DNA of 64,000 nt from Aspidiotus rigidus (GCA_035079385.1 JAVHKY010000029.1:11966001-12030000), one strand, 5' to 3'; counted from the first letter of the stretch, positions 33,751 through 45,397 are shown. The notes: a model not told the origin generated them from the letters alone. Translations and numbers: made by a program.

Positions 33751-36051
33751 ATTATTCTACCCATCTTGAAACCTTCTAAAGACCCCTCCATTCCCGATTC
33801 TTACCGTCTTATTGCATTAACTAGCGTCCTCGGAAAATTATTCCAAAAGATATCAAACAAAAGACTTTTATGGCTCCTCGAATCAAACAATGTACTCTCT
33901 CACCTCCAATACGGCTTCCGAAAGGGTCGAAATACTCTTCAACCTTTGGCAGACCTCCAACAACAAATTACCGACGCAAAAAACGAAAATTCTGCACTCT
34001 ACACTATTTTCTTTGACCTTCAACAGGCTTTTCCCAGAGAATGGCGCTATTACATTTGTCAAAAACTCCACTCCATAGGACTCAGAGGCAACCTCCCAAA
34101 ACTTCTACAGAGTTTCCTATACGACAGGTCCATAACCGTTAGGATCGAAAATCACCTCTCTTCTCACCACACCATCCAAAACGGCGTCCCACAAGGTGAA
34201 GTCTGGAGTGTCCCACTTTTTTTAATAGCTATAAATGACATCACTAATTGTTCATCCTTTCCACTTACACAACGCCTTTTCGCTGATGACTACAGTATCT
34301 CTCTTAAATCTTCAAACCCTCATCGAGCATCACGACTCCTCCAAGAAACTTTGGATAAAATATCTACGTGGGCCTCAGACCGTGGTTTTCGCTTCTCATC
34401 GAGCAAAACTGGTCATGTTATATTCCGAAAAATCCGCCGTCCGAAAATTTCAATACCTCCTCTATTCCTTCAAGGCTTTCCAATCAAAATTCTTGACTCT
34501 TATAAATTCTTGGGGCTCACCTTCAACCACAACCTTTCTTGGATCTCTCATATAAAACTTCTCAAAGCCAAATGTCTAAATGCCACTAATATTCTCAAAT
34601 ATCTGTCTCACCCCCGTCTGGGATGCAACCGAAAATTACTTCTTCAACTATACAAAAGTCTCATCCGTTCCCAATTAGACTACGGCTCCCCGACCTACTC
34701 CCAGCCAAACAAGTCATCCCTTAAATTATTAAACACTGTTCAATCAACAGCTCTCAGAATCTCCCTTGGAGCATTCCGCACTAGTCCAAATCTCAGCCTC
34801 TGTGCTGAAGCAGCCGAACTTCCTCTTCACTTTCGCACACTAGTATCAACTGCCAACTTCCTCGCATCCTCAGCTCAATTTCCCGAACTTCTCACTGACA
34901 CCGCTTCCTCCTTCCCTCCAAATACCTTAGTAAACTCTCTGAAACCGTATCTCGACTTTAATCCAAAATTCAATCCCCTCCTTCCTATTAAATCATCCAT
35001 TCCTCCATGGCTATTCACCCCTCCAACCATCAGATTCGATCTCACAAATATTCCAAACTCAAGCAACACTGCCTACCGAAAACTTGTCTCAGAAATTATA
35101 GCAGAATTCCCCGACCATATAATATGTTACACTGATGGCTCCAAAACAAAAATTAAAACAGGCTACGCGTACTCCATCCAAGACAAAACTACGGCCTATC
35201 GCTTAAGAAACACTGCCTCTGTTTTTATAGCTGAGCTGAGTGCTATTCGTTCTTATCTCTCGACCCTTACTCAACGCCCTCCCAGACTCAACTATACCTT
35301 ACTGTCCGACTCACTTTCCTCCCTCATGTCTCTACAAGATCCTCATTCGAACAACCGCATCACTCAACGCATTCACGTCATTCTCCACACGCTAACCTCT
35401 ATCAAATCATCAGTCACCTTCATCTGGATTCCGGGTCACATCGATCACCCCCAACATGAAAACGTTGACCGTGCGGCCAAGAACTCCACCCTCTTACTAA
35501 AAATTACTGACCCAGCTCATTCACCAGTACACGACCTTCAAAAATATTACCGTTCTAAAATACTAACTTCTTGGCATAACCTTTGGGAAAAACAATACCA
35601 TAACAAACTAAGATCAATCAAAAGCCTCCCTATTCCATGGTCCTCTTCAAATAGAAACTGCCGTCATGAAGAGGTCACCCTCGCTCGTCTTAGGATTGGC
35701 CATACCCGACTCACCCACTCTTACCTCCTCTTACGACTTCACGCCGCGCCGTCATGTAACTACTGCCAATTAGATAACCTCACCGTTCAACATCTCTTCT
35801 CATGTCCCGTCCTCCAAAATCAACGATCCGCCTACAACGTTCCCTTATCTATCACCTGCTCTATCCAACAACTCTGAAACCATCGAAAATTCCCTCAATT
35901 ACCTCCACTCCACTTACTTCTACAAATTACTGTAATAATCTTAAGCCATCTAATAACAACTTTGTACAATTAAAGATTAAATGGAGCTGATGACCCGTAT
36001 GCGTAGTCGCATAGCTCCCTAATTAAAAAAAAAAAAAAAAAAAAAAAAAGT
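33750..36051 (+). mobile_element. Non-LTR retrotransposon (LINE) copy B, intact RT and RNase H, 5'-truncated
   Basis: An open frame to 35877 encodes RT from PILKPSKDPSIPDSYR, through FFDLQQAFPREW, NGVPQGEV and LFADDYS, then the thumb, then RNase H (CYTDGSKTKIKTGYAYS; AELSAIRSYL; LLSDSLSS; FIWIPGHIDHPQHENVDRAAK) and a C-terminal CCHC-like segment (CNYCQLDNLTVQHLFSC). It lacks the N-terminal endonuclease, so it is a 5'-truncated insertion. A 3'UTR and a poly(A) tail of about 27 A (36023-36049) follow. It sits inside copy A, and one 786-codon frame starting at 33517 crosses the junction. In the family consensus position of FD after AF both copies have proline (AFPR), suggesting a lineage trait rather than random decay. 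Confidence 0.9.
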
Positions 36052-37994
36052 TTTAAGACTTTTGTGTTCTTGCTATGACGTGTATCTAGAATAATCTTTT
36101 CAAAGTTCAGAACTTAATCTTACTGTTCTTGAAGTTGCCTATCATGATGTTTCGGAGGGTGGGCATATTTGTGTCAAAAACCGAGTGATTTGAGGTGAGA
36201 AAAATTTAATCGCTGTTGAGCATCGACTGTTCACTTCAATATTATTTTGCTGCTGAAAAAAGATCATTTTTTATGTTCCACCAATTCTATTTACTGTGTA
36301 CCATTGCTGTTCATTTTATACATTTTTTAACTGTTCTCTCATTCCTTTCTGCTGCTCACAGATTTGTTGTTCAAACATCCTTTTCTGATGTGCGATTATA
36401 ATTAACCTAAAAATCTGTGAATCTTTTCCTATTTCATTAGTTTGGTTAAGAAGTTGAATTCCGCTGCTCGTTGACTTATCACTTTTCACTCCTAGAATGG
36501 AGCCTAAATACATGGCTAAATAATAATTAATGCTCGCTTGTATGGGTACCCACATAAGAGAACAATTCCAGGAATACATTTACTAGACAGAAGGAGGATT
36601 GCACTTATTTTGAGTAAATTCTTATTTACAATTAGGCACCGAGAAAATGAATTTTAGAAAAGTCCTAGTCTGTTCGAATTTAAACTTGTAGGTACACCAC
36701 AGCCACTATCCAGTAGGCTATCTAATATCTAATTTTTAATTTAATACTAAAATATTTTATTTTTATTAGGATTGGTTTCAGTTGAGGATTTGGAATGGAA
36801 TAGAAAACAGAAAAAGTTTATGTTTTAGGTCCGCTTACATTATAAATTTTACAAAATTTTTTCAATCATTATAAGAAGTAGAGATGATTAAATTCAATAA
36901 AATAACATGATGATGTGAGAGCGATAAATGACGGTCTTGTTTGATCGTAGAGGATGAGAATCATAGATGAGATAGTTACAATACCTGATGAGAATGTTTT
37001 TTCAAAAGAAACGACAATTTCGACAATTTCACATTGTGTGTTTTCTCTTTTCTACCCTACCTATTACGAGTATAAACCAACACGTCACGCAGCTTGGTGT
37101 GTGTTAATTTTTTTCTCCCTGGAAACGATGAGTACAGCGCCCAGCAGAATGATTCGTAGCAACGGTCGCAAATCTCTCCCACTTCCACCCCATGTTGTGA
37201 ATTGTTACCTATCGTATTCGTGCGCGAGACCTCGTCGCCGGTGCATCGTTACTCGTTACGCCAACTTCAGGATTTTTTCATCATGTGAGAGAACGTATTA
37301 GCAATGATAAGAACATGTGATTTACCGGTGTCGTGAATCAGTGAAATAGTCTGGTACAAATATCTCCCAAATTGTGAACATTTTGAGAGAAGTTACATGA
37401 AGGTGCTGAAAGAGCTATCCGGTGCAATTCGTGACTGATACTCTTCTATCAGCCTTATAAACAGGTGTAATTCAATTTCTATTTTTGAAGCACTCTCAAG
37501 CTGTTTTGAATGCAATTTGGGTGATCCATTTGAAAGGTACGTACACAGTTCACCACGCTCTAATATTTTTACAGGATTTTCAGATTTCTCAAAAGTTACG
37601 AGTAAAAAGTATTTAACATTTACCGGTTGGTATTTATTTGTTAGTTATAATTACTATTTGTACGTGCTGAACGAGAGCACGTGGTTTTCGACAGATAAGT
37701 TCTTACTTGAAGAGTGGGTAATAATTGTATGCAGGTGTACAGTCTACTGTTTAATTTCGAAGGATAGGAAGAGGAATTCAATAAAATGCGTACCATCTTC
37801 TGTACTATCTCAAGTACGCTGGTCGTATATTTCCATGACAAATCCAGTATCATTCGAATTTCGCGAGATATTCAGCGCTTTGTATCATGCTGTCAACTGT
37901 CCGAGTCATGCCGGTAGTCTAGTCCGGTGCCAATTCCTTGTTTTCATCAATCTCACTTCATGGGGAACAAGTCTTGCGTTATCAGTAGTTCTCA
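36052..37994. other. Intergenic, one GC-richer island
   Basis: No gene is recognised. A phrase CTAGAATGGAGCCTAAATAC near 36491 resembles CCGAATGGAGCCTAAATAAA near 29301, another dispersed repeat. The interval about 37080-37280 is GC-richer and could be a promoter or first exon. An open frame over 37517-38011 has no ATG and no family resemblance. Confidence 0.4.
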
Positions 37995-38000
37995 CCTTCG

Positions 38001-38170
38001 TAAGGCGCTAGAGGTATTCTCAAGAATGTAAACAAACACTTGATGTGGTGGTAAATTTTAGTGAAGCGGTGCAACTTAATGCGAAATCACATTAAGTCGC
38101 ACCGCTTCACTAAAATTTACCGCCACATCACGTGTTTGTTTACATTCTTGAGAATACCTCTAGCGCCTTA
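38001..38170. mobile_element. Foldback MITE, nearly perfect hairpin with 6 bp target duplication
   Basis: The two halves are almost perfect inverted copies (for example GAATGTAAACAAACAC against GTGTTTGTTTACATTC) with ends TAAGGCGCTAGAGG / CCTCTAGCGCCTTA. CCTTCG is present immediately outside both ends (37995-38000 and 38171-38176). The element is about 170 bp and encodes nothing. The very low divergence between its arms points to recent activity. Confidence 0.85.
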
Positions 38171-38176
38171 CCTTCG

Positions 38177-39531
38177 TAATGATAATAATGTTGATAATTG
38201 CAAGGCCCGAATTTTCAGTACGGTGTGATGAGTGCCTGCTTAACGTTATCAGAGCGAGTATTATTTGTACTCAAGTTACCTACTTAAATTAATCCCATTT
38301 CTCGAGGAAGGTAATTATATTGAAATGAATCGTTCATTCGCGAAACATCAATTAGTTATCTTCAATTCACAATTTCGGTTTAATACGTTCAGCTATGTCA
38401 CAACTTGAGAAAAAAAATCGAGTGATTCTCTTTTTGGAAAAAAAATTTTGTTGTTTTACTCCTCATGGGGCCGAATGTAATAGCAGTTTATTATTTAAAA
38501 CCCGGAAAAAATCAGAGAAACGATATAACTTTGATTATTGACTGGAATCAAAAAATTTTCTGAAAATGAGAAGGAAAAAGTGTTGTTACGTTTATCCGTA
38601 GATTTACAAAATGGATTCCAAACTGTAAGTATAGGCTACTCACATTCTTGAGGCTGTGACAAGTCATGAAAAGGGTTTGAAAAAAGCCATCACATTTTTA
38701 GCCAAATTCCTTTCTTTCCAGAACACTAGGCCAATAGTTTGATTGGTTCACATCTTACAAAAAGTGCGGCGAGATTTTCGGACTTCTGGTAGGAAGGTGG
38801 AAGGGGTCGAAAATGGAAACATTTTGGTTTTGAGATATGTTGGTCAAAAATAAGTCGATGAATATTTGAGTGAAAAGCTGATGTATGTTCCAGCGCACTT
38901 GACTAATCTCGGTAACCTGGTTTATCTTTAGGAATTTTCTTGATATTTTTCTAAATGTGACCTTCCAATAAAGAAAGGCCCTTAGGGAAGCCCTCTTCTT
39001 CAGGAGAAGCGATTTTCCGAAAAATATTCTTGGTGAGAGTATGACAAAGTCAACTTTTGCATGCAAATTTAGAAGCACGTATTGATTGTAGAGAGCTGGG
39101 TTTTGACTCATTCAATTTGTTTGTTGATCACATTTTTAGTATTTTGTTAATTTCCCCCTAAGGATCTTATCCAGATTCTTCCTCTCGTGGATGCACCTTC
39201 GACTCTTTGAGAAGAAGAGAGACAAGGAAGCGGAAAACCCCGTTTCAATGATTTGATTGCCAGATTAAATTATTGTGGATTTTCAACATTTTCTTGGATG
39301 AATTATTCATAAGGTATCTCACGGACCCTAGCTCAAAAAACTGCTGATCTAAGGAAACTCGATCAACTAAATAAAATAGTTAGGAATTTATGCTAGAAGG
39401 CCTCATATAATGACGTGACAGAAAGAAAAGAAAATGCGAGTTTATCGATTCTAATAATTCTATGACTAATTACGTAATTCATTCTTTGAGGCGGTGTTGT
39501 AAGTATTCATAGAAGCCAGGTTTTCATCAAA
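38177..39531. other. Intergenic, nothing recognised
   Basis: AT-rich. A minus-strand frame at 38755-39111 has no recognisable domain and a composition expected from AT-rich chance translation. Confidence 0.5.
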
Positions 39532-39534
39532 TAA

Positions 39535-39740
39535 CACTACACAAAAAAAAAAAAAAAAAAAAAAATTGAAAAATACAAGAACGAAATTATACGATTCTAG
39601 AAGTATTTTCGACGCTGATCACGATGCCGTTGGCCAATTTTGAAAAACGGCCAACGGCATCGTGATCAGCGTCAAAAATACTTCTAGAATTGTATAATTT
39701 CGTTCTTGCATTTTTGAATTTTTTTTTTTGTTGTGTAGTG
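39535..39740. mobile_element. CACTA-like MITE, foldback with TAA target duplication
   Basis: The ends are CACTACACAAAAAA and TTTTTGTTGTGTAGTG, the arms are near-perfect inverted copies (ACGCTGATCACGATGCCGTT pairs with AACGGCATCGTGATCAGCGT), and TAA flanks both sides (39532-39534 and 39741-39743). A TIR beginning CACTA with a 3 bp target duplication is the signature of CACTA/EnSpm-type transposons. No transposase is present, so this is a non-autonomous derivative. Confidence 0.78.
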
Positions 39741-39743
39741 TAA

Positions 39744-40684
39744 TTTACATTCCACCCTGCTGATCAACCAATGATGATAGGAATCCTAAAATAATGAAAT
39801 ATTTGACGCACTTAAGTTTCGAAATTGCACTAGTAACCTGAAGATGAGATTGCAATACAAACGATGTACAATCTTTCCGGGTTTTGAATATTACTCAAGA
39901 AAAAATTATTTGGCCTGGCGACTGGATGAGAGAAGAAGAACAGAACCAACCAATAAGATGGCAGGTAACCAGGTAGCCAATAGAAACGCAGTATTTAGGT
40001 CAATAGAGTGAACCAGTCACTAAGGAGTCTCTTATAGCCAATAAGAACACAATATCATATTATTGTACAAATAAGTCTCTAAGTGTGAACCAATCAGCAT
40101 TGTTATAGCAATAAAGATCATTGTGTTATACTATGAAAACTTATGTTTAAGGCCTTCTTCTCCAGCTACAACACAACTGATGAGGGGATGACACCCAAAA
40201 GTACTCTTGTAAAAGCAACTAATAAAGTTGAAATGTACGCTTGAAAAACTTTTTCAAAGTATGTGAATATTTTATATGTAAACAAACAAGGAGAGAGAGA
40301 AAGAAAGGAGGTTGGCATGGCGGGAAGGATTGGCATCAAGGCCAGAGCCCGGTGTACCATAGCAGGAGGGGAAAAGATTTATATAGTAAATGAAGGCGAG
40401 GAGAAAGTAGAACCATGAATTTGCAAATTTCAGGGAAGATGTATGGTCTAAAGATTAATAAACTATGTGCGTTAAATGGAAGATGGATGTTCAGTCTGAG
40501 TGTTGCTGAATATAATTTGTTTCTTAATTCTTTGAGCTCAGAGCATTGGATGATTAAGAGAAGCTGAGGTGGGGATACTTTGATGTAGAGGGCACAAATT
40601 GAATTCTGGTAAATTTATTCTTTTATGGTGTGGTGGTAAATCTATTATGGCTAAATTGAAGACGACTAAGTTTGATGATGAAAG
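39744..40684. other. Intergenic, nothing recognised
   Basis: No gene is supported. The right part may belong to the untranslated 3' end of the decayed LINE that follows on the minus strand. Confidence 0.45.
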
Positions 40685-42110
40685 CTAGTTGTAAATTGTT
40701 AAAATGATGATACCATGGAGTAGATGGGAGATGAGGTTGTATTCAAAGAAATTGAGATGCTTGGTTGCTAAAGGGTATTGATAGCACCAATCGTCCAACG
40801 TGGAACAACAAACAACTGGGAGTAGTTCATCTTGAGGTAGAAGTTTGATATTGAAGGAGGAGGAACGACTTGTTTTAGCTTTGTTGTCTACTATATCATT
40901 ATCTAAAATTCCAGTATGGCTTGGTATCCATAGAAATTTAATATGACTAGGGTTTAGAGAGTGATACAAGGATATGATTATAAACACTGGTGAGGATTTG
41001 GAGCATTTTGGTGACCTTGAAATGGATTGTAAAGCTCAAAGAGAGTCTGAAATGATATACAACCAGTAGAGAAATTTTGTTTTATGTAAATGAGGACTTG
41101 GTGTATAGCCATTTGTTTGGCATGGAAGTAGATGTGAAAGTGGGTAGAGATATAGTAATATTGGTGAGAAGAGAGAGGATCCAAATTGCTGAACCTACTC
41201 CCTTATTATCTTTTGAACCATCTGTAAAAATGAAGTGTAATTAGGAAAATGGTGCTCTATGAAAACATTGAAGTGTCCTTGAAAATTAGCGTGAAAATCA
41301 GGAGGTGTAGGTAGTCCAGCTTAATAAAGGTAACTTTCATCCTACAAATCTCCAATTAGTTGGTATGTGTCCAATGTTATTGGTAAAAGTTGTACATTGA
41401 ATTGAAATGAGTCTTACAAGCGTTCTATTGGAGAGGCAATTTCTATAGAATTTTAGAGCATAAATATCAGCTTCCGCACATAAGGCCGGGATCGGAGTAG
41501 ATTTGAGCGCCCCTATTATGAGACAGAGACATTTGTTCTGGAAGCTATCAAGTTTTTGTAAGTGAGCCTTACTAGCTGAGCCGTACAATATTGAGCCGAA
41601 GTCTAATTTTGACTGGATTATTGTTTTGTACAATAGTGATAGAATTTATGGGTCTCCGCCAAAAGTATCTTTAGTAAGGAAAAGCATATTCTTACTTTTT
41701 TGAGCAGCTCAATGATGTGTGATGACGAAAGTAATTTAGAGTCGAGTGTTATTCCGAGATATTCTGTAAGCTTAACAGGAACTAATAGAAGGGGGACGGA
41801 ATGTATTGTTAATGTAGTGTCAAATAAATTGTAGGGTCTGAAAATGAAGGTTATTGTTACTGACTTGGAGGAAAAATTTAAGTTATGAGCATTGTCAGAT
41901 ATTTGATTTATGGCGCACTGAGCGAGGTAATTTGCTTGTGATAGATTTTTGTGTGATGAATACAGAACAATATGATCAGCGAAGAAAACAATTTCAACTC
42001 CAGGGATATTGGGTATCAAACATAGAGCATATATGTTGAAGAGAGTAAGAGAAATAGGGAAGCCTTGAGGTAATCCTGGTTATGAATATTGGCTTGATAC
42101 TCCAAACTCA
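40685..42110 (-). mobile_element. Decayed LINE of a second family (RT and RNase H)
   Basis: Minus-strand fragments in several frames give RT (GLPQGFPISLTLFN, then FADHIVLYSSHKNL, where the FADD box has decayed to FADH), the thumb (IQSKLDFGSILYGSASKAHL, ALCAEADI) and RNase H (KFLWIPSHTGILDNDIVDNKA). Residue choice differs from the 32-36 kb LINEs, so it is a different, older family. Stops and frameshifts rule out activity. Confidence 0.82.
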
Positions 42111-42295
42111 ATGTAATGGAATACATTTCAATTGCTAAAGACGAGGGTAATTTGATGGGTAAAGTGAGATGGTAATCCTATTAGAAATAGGATGTTAGCT
42201 AAAGTTGGTAAGTGAACATTTAGATATGCTGAATCAATGTCCAGGAAGACAGTGATTGTATATGCTTTGTTGAGGAATGCGCTATATATCAGGTA

Positions 42296-42568
42296 TTAGA
42301 AGATTAACTGCATCAATTGCACTTCAACCAGCACAAAATCTATGAAAAAATTTTTTTTTTCATATTTCAAAAATTCTTGTCCTTGCTTTGCTTGGAAAAT
42401 ACTCAAAGGGAAAATACGATAAAATTGCTCAGTACCAGAGTTTTCTTGACTTTCGAGGGAGGAGGGATATACATATCCTGTACCTCCTCCTTCTTTCCGG
42501 AAATCCGCATTCGTTTGGAAGCCGTCTTCTTGAATCATAAAAACTTTTTGTGATGAGTTAGTTCTCAT
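42296..42568 (-). other. Uncharacterised open frame
   Basis: A 90-codon frame with a balanced composition in its first 70 residues (MIQEDGFQTNADFRKEGGG; SLESQENSGTEQFYRIF). It could be an isolated exon or a remnant of an element. No partner exons or domain were found. Confidence 0.2.
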
Positions 42569-43013
42569 TAATCTAATGATGTTTGAAGTTTGTGGTGAAA
42601 AAAATCGCGCGGATCACCCGTTCAACGAGTCTTGAATTTTCTTGAATCAAGATAGTACATGACTTCTGTTGATTTGAAGCTATCTATCGCGGAAAAATAT
42701 TCATCTTCCATCAAATTATTTTTTCGAAGATTTAAAATCAGTTGGGAAATATTTAAGAATAGTAGAAAATTCGATAGTTGATTTATTCAGATTCTCCATG
42801 ATCTTATTAAGCGTTAGCATTTTCTCTGAATACGAATAATTCTCCTTTCTTTGAAATAAAATTAAGGAATCATTGGTATTTCAATTTGTTCTTCCTTCAT
42901 TGTAGCGATTTCAAGTCCCTTGAATCTCAAATTTAGAAGTTACAAATAAGTTTACTATCCATTCTCTCTCATTGTTCACCATTTCATCGATATTTCTGTC
43001 TTGATTTTTACAG
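42569..43013. other. Upstream flank or intron of the zinc-finger gene
   Basis: AT-rich, ending in a good acceptor (TTTTTACAG at 43005-43013). No coding segment was recognised. Confidence 0.45.
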
Positions 43014-43182
43014 ATTTTCGACGTTCACAAGAAAAACGAAACCGAAGAGTACCCGCAAAGAGTGGGATCCTTAAGACGTATTCGACGTTCCTATCTAGTG
43101 CTCAAACGCTCTAAGGAAAGTTCAGCTTGGTTGAAATCTTCTACGGCAGAATGCGAACTCAAAGTTATGGAACCAAAATGAA
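43014..43182 (+). other. Exon-like open frame overlapping the zinc-finger start
   Basis: Directly after the acceptor at 43013 a phase-0 frame runs for 55 codons to TGA at 43180-43182. It is highly charged and looks coding (DVHKKNETEEYPQRVGS, RRSYLVLKRSKESSAW). It overlaps the first 32 nt of the zinc-finger frame in another phase. It may be the last exon of an unseen gene, an upstream exon of an alternative transcript, or the 5'UTR of the zinc-finger mRNA that happens to be open. Confidence 0.35.
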
Positions 43183-44035
43183 GACGTGCAGTAGAAAAGC
43201 GAAAACTAAGAAGGCCAAAGTAGTGGTCGAGCAAAAGAAATTTCGTTATATTTGTTTCTTCTGCTACAAATGTTTTACATCGAAATGCGGTTTTGATATA
43301 CATACGAAAATGCATTACGGAGAAAAACCAACATTCTACTGCGCTCATTGTCCGGCAACTTTCTACCGCAGGGATCTGTGCAAAAGACATTTGATAACAC
43401 ATGGGAAGAATCCTGCCTCTCACTGTTGTCACAAATGTTTGAAAACTTTCGCCAGCGCTTGTGAATTACTGCGACACGAACCCGAACATTCGATAGAGAA
43501 AAAAAATAAATGTCGATTTTGCGCGAAAAGATTTCGCTCGAAAGAAATTTGTGACCGACACGAAATGATTTATCACGATGGACTGCCACACGTATGTCGC
43601 GCGTGCCTCAAAAAATTTCATTCAAACTTAGCTTTGATCATTCATAAGAACAATTCGTGTTTAAAATCGAAAGGAAGAACGATTGATTTCGTCGTTGGGA
43701 ATCAGCTGGGTATTCAAGGAGTGGAAAACTTACCGTCGAATTTTAAAAGCCCATCCTCAGTCAAGTTACCTACAATTAACCAAAAGAAATGGCCAGCAGT
43801 AACATTGACAAAAATTGAAATATCTCAATCATCGGTCAGAAAATACCCGTCGATTCAAAACAGCGAAGAAATACATAAATGTAAGGAAATGGAAATATCC
43901 CCGTCACCGGTTAGAAAATCGCCGGTGATTCAAAAAAGGCAGAAATGCAAGGAAATGGAAATATCCCCGTCACCGGTCAGAAAATCGCCGTTGAATCGAA
44001 ACACCGAAAAAGTTCATAAATGTATATTTTGTTGA
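43151..44035 (+). CDS. C2H2 zinc-finger protein, five fingers
   Basis: From ATG 43151 the frame encodes 294 residues. It opens with a basic stretch (KMKTCSRKAKTKKAK), then five consecutive C2H2-type fingers, recognisable by CFFCYKCF, CAHCPATF, CHKCLKTF, CRFCAKRF and CRACLKKF, the fifth ending in H-x4-C. The tail carries three echoes of the phrase EISPSPVRKSP, which looks like an SP/proline-directed phosphosite repeat. The protein ends at HKCIFC, i.e. exactly at the first two cysteines of what would be a sixth finger. Likely a nuclear DNA-binding protein; targets unknown. An upstream in-frame TAA rules out a longer frame without splicing, and ATG 43178 is an alternative start. It converges with POP4, leaving about 340 bp between stops. 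Confidence 0.8.
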   Translation: MRTQSYGTKMKTCSRKAKTKKAKVVVEQKKFRYICFFCYKCFTSKCGFDIHTKMHYGEKPTFYCAHCPATFYRRDLCKRHLITHGKNPASHCCHKCLKTFASACELLRHEPEHSIEKKNKCRFCAKRFRSKEICDRHEMIYHDGLPHVCRACLKKFHSNLALIIHKNNSCLKSKGRTIDFVVGNQLGIQGVENLPSNFKSPSSVKLPTINQKKWPAVTLTKIEISQSSVRKYPSIQNSEEIHKCKEMEISPSPVRKSPVIQKRQKCKEMEISPSPVRKSPLNRNTEKVHKCIFC

Positions 44036-44372
44036 TGAATGACGAATCATTGAAACATTGAACCATTATTGTTAAAATTATTATCGCAATAGTACTAAAC
44101 TCCGGATTCATTTCGTGCTTCTTGATCTGTATTTTGATTCTTAAAGAGAGAGAATGTATTTAGTTTTAGATATAAAAATTTAATAAAATCGATAATAGAA
44201 CTCACTATGAATCTCGATTTTAAAGGTTGATAGAAATACTTAGAATAAAATAAAATTGTTCTTCACGACCATAATTAGGAATCTCAAATCCACGAGTAAA
44301 TATGTACTTATATAGGTAAACTTATCGGAACAAATTTGAAAGTTCAATTGCAAGTATAATTAATTTGAATGA
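44036..44372. other. Shared 3' interval between zinc-finger gene and POP4
   Basis: AT-rich sequence between two convergent stop codons. An AATAAAAT-type signal near 44182 could serve the zinc-finger gene. Overlapping 3'UTRs are possible. Confidence 0.45.
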
Positions 44373-45397
44373 TTATAAGGCTGGAATGAAGGAACGTTTA
44401 ATTTTCTTCGTCGACCTTTCGCTCGATCTGATACAAAAATATTTACCGAAAATCCTGAATTTATAGTTCTTGAAAAAAACTTCGAATATACACGAGTCCT
44501 TCGGTACAGCTGGAAAAAAATTTTGTTAAAAACATTAGAGAACTTCATAACGATATATGCGAAAAACGTATACATGAGTACGTACTTCTACAGACATCGT
44601 CCTTTCCGATAATTTGAAAAGTGAATTTTGTGTCGATTACAACTATACCTTCTAAACCTATCATTGTATTGCACAGAGAACTAGCTACCCTCAAATAAGC
44701 TCCGTGATAATCCGCTTTCAACAGAGTGTTACTCATTTGATCCCACAAATTTCCGCTTTTTGGATTATACCACCTTTAATAAAGAAAAATTCAATTTAAC
44801 GACGAGCAAAACATGGTTAGTTTATGCACAGCGAAACACCAACTTACTCTCTATCACGCAATGACTCGAAATTTAGGAACCTGTGCATATATGCCTGCCA
44901 CAAACTATTCATCGGCAAAGCTTCTTCGTAGGTGATATTGATCCTGGGTAATCGAAAAAGACCGATAGCGCGACGTTCTCTCTGAGATAATCCTACCCTG
45001 CGACCTCTCGGCTTAACGCGTTTCATTATACGAGAAGTCAAACTGAGACCAATATTCTGTCCACAAATTCGAAAATATGAACGTACTGGGGATGGAAGTA
45101 TAGAATATGTAGGTTTAGTCGTTGATAATTCACTTACTGTTTTACGGATATCTTGCTTAACCGATGCAGCTTCACCAACCGGGAGAATGCCGGATACGAA
45201 ATCTTCAACACTTTGACAACTAACTGTCTCAACACTGGTACCACATTCGCTTTCCTTCAGAACTTTCTCAGGCAGCTCCTGATACAAGGGATCTGCAAAA
45301 TAATAATGTATTTTTTGATTGAAGTATCGAATACCGACATACAGATCTCAGGCAGAGGAGCATGCTTACTTTTGAATGTTTTCTTACTATCACTCAT
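44373..45397 (-). CDS. POP4: Ribonuclease P/MRP protein subunit POP4 (RPP29), four exons
   Basis: Exons 45397-45370, 45292-44848, 44773-44586 and 44509-44373 join in phase to 265 codons. The conserved core begins at GLSQRERRAIGLFRLP and continues with PMNSLWQAYM, LLKADYHGAYLRVASSLC, MIGLEGIVVIDTKFTFQII and VPKDSCIFEV, ending in FCIRSSERSTKKIKR, which is the diagnostic C-terminal motif of the Rpp29 fold. The N-terminal 130 residues are variable and probably disordered. POP4 is an essential subunit of RNase P (tRNA 5' maturation) and RNase MRP (rRNA processing), in the nucleus and nucleolus, contacting the catalytic RNA. Only nine codons are in exon 1. It is divergent from TRIR with about 0.9 kb between starts. 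Confidence 0.95.

Noticed and set aside
37517..38011. 164-codon plus-strand frame
   Set aside because: It has no ATG at its start, no domain, and runs into the arm of a foldback element at its 3' end.
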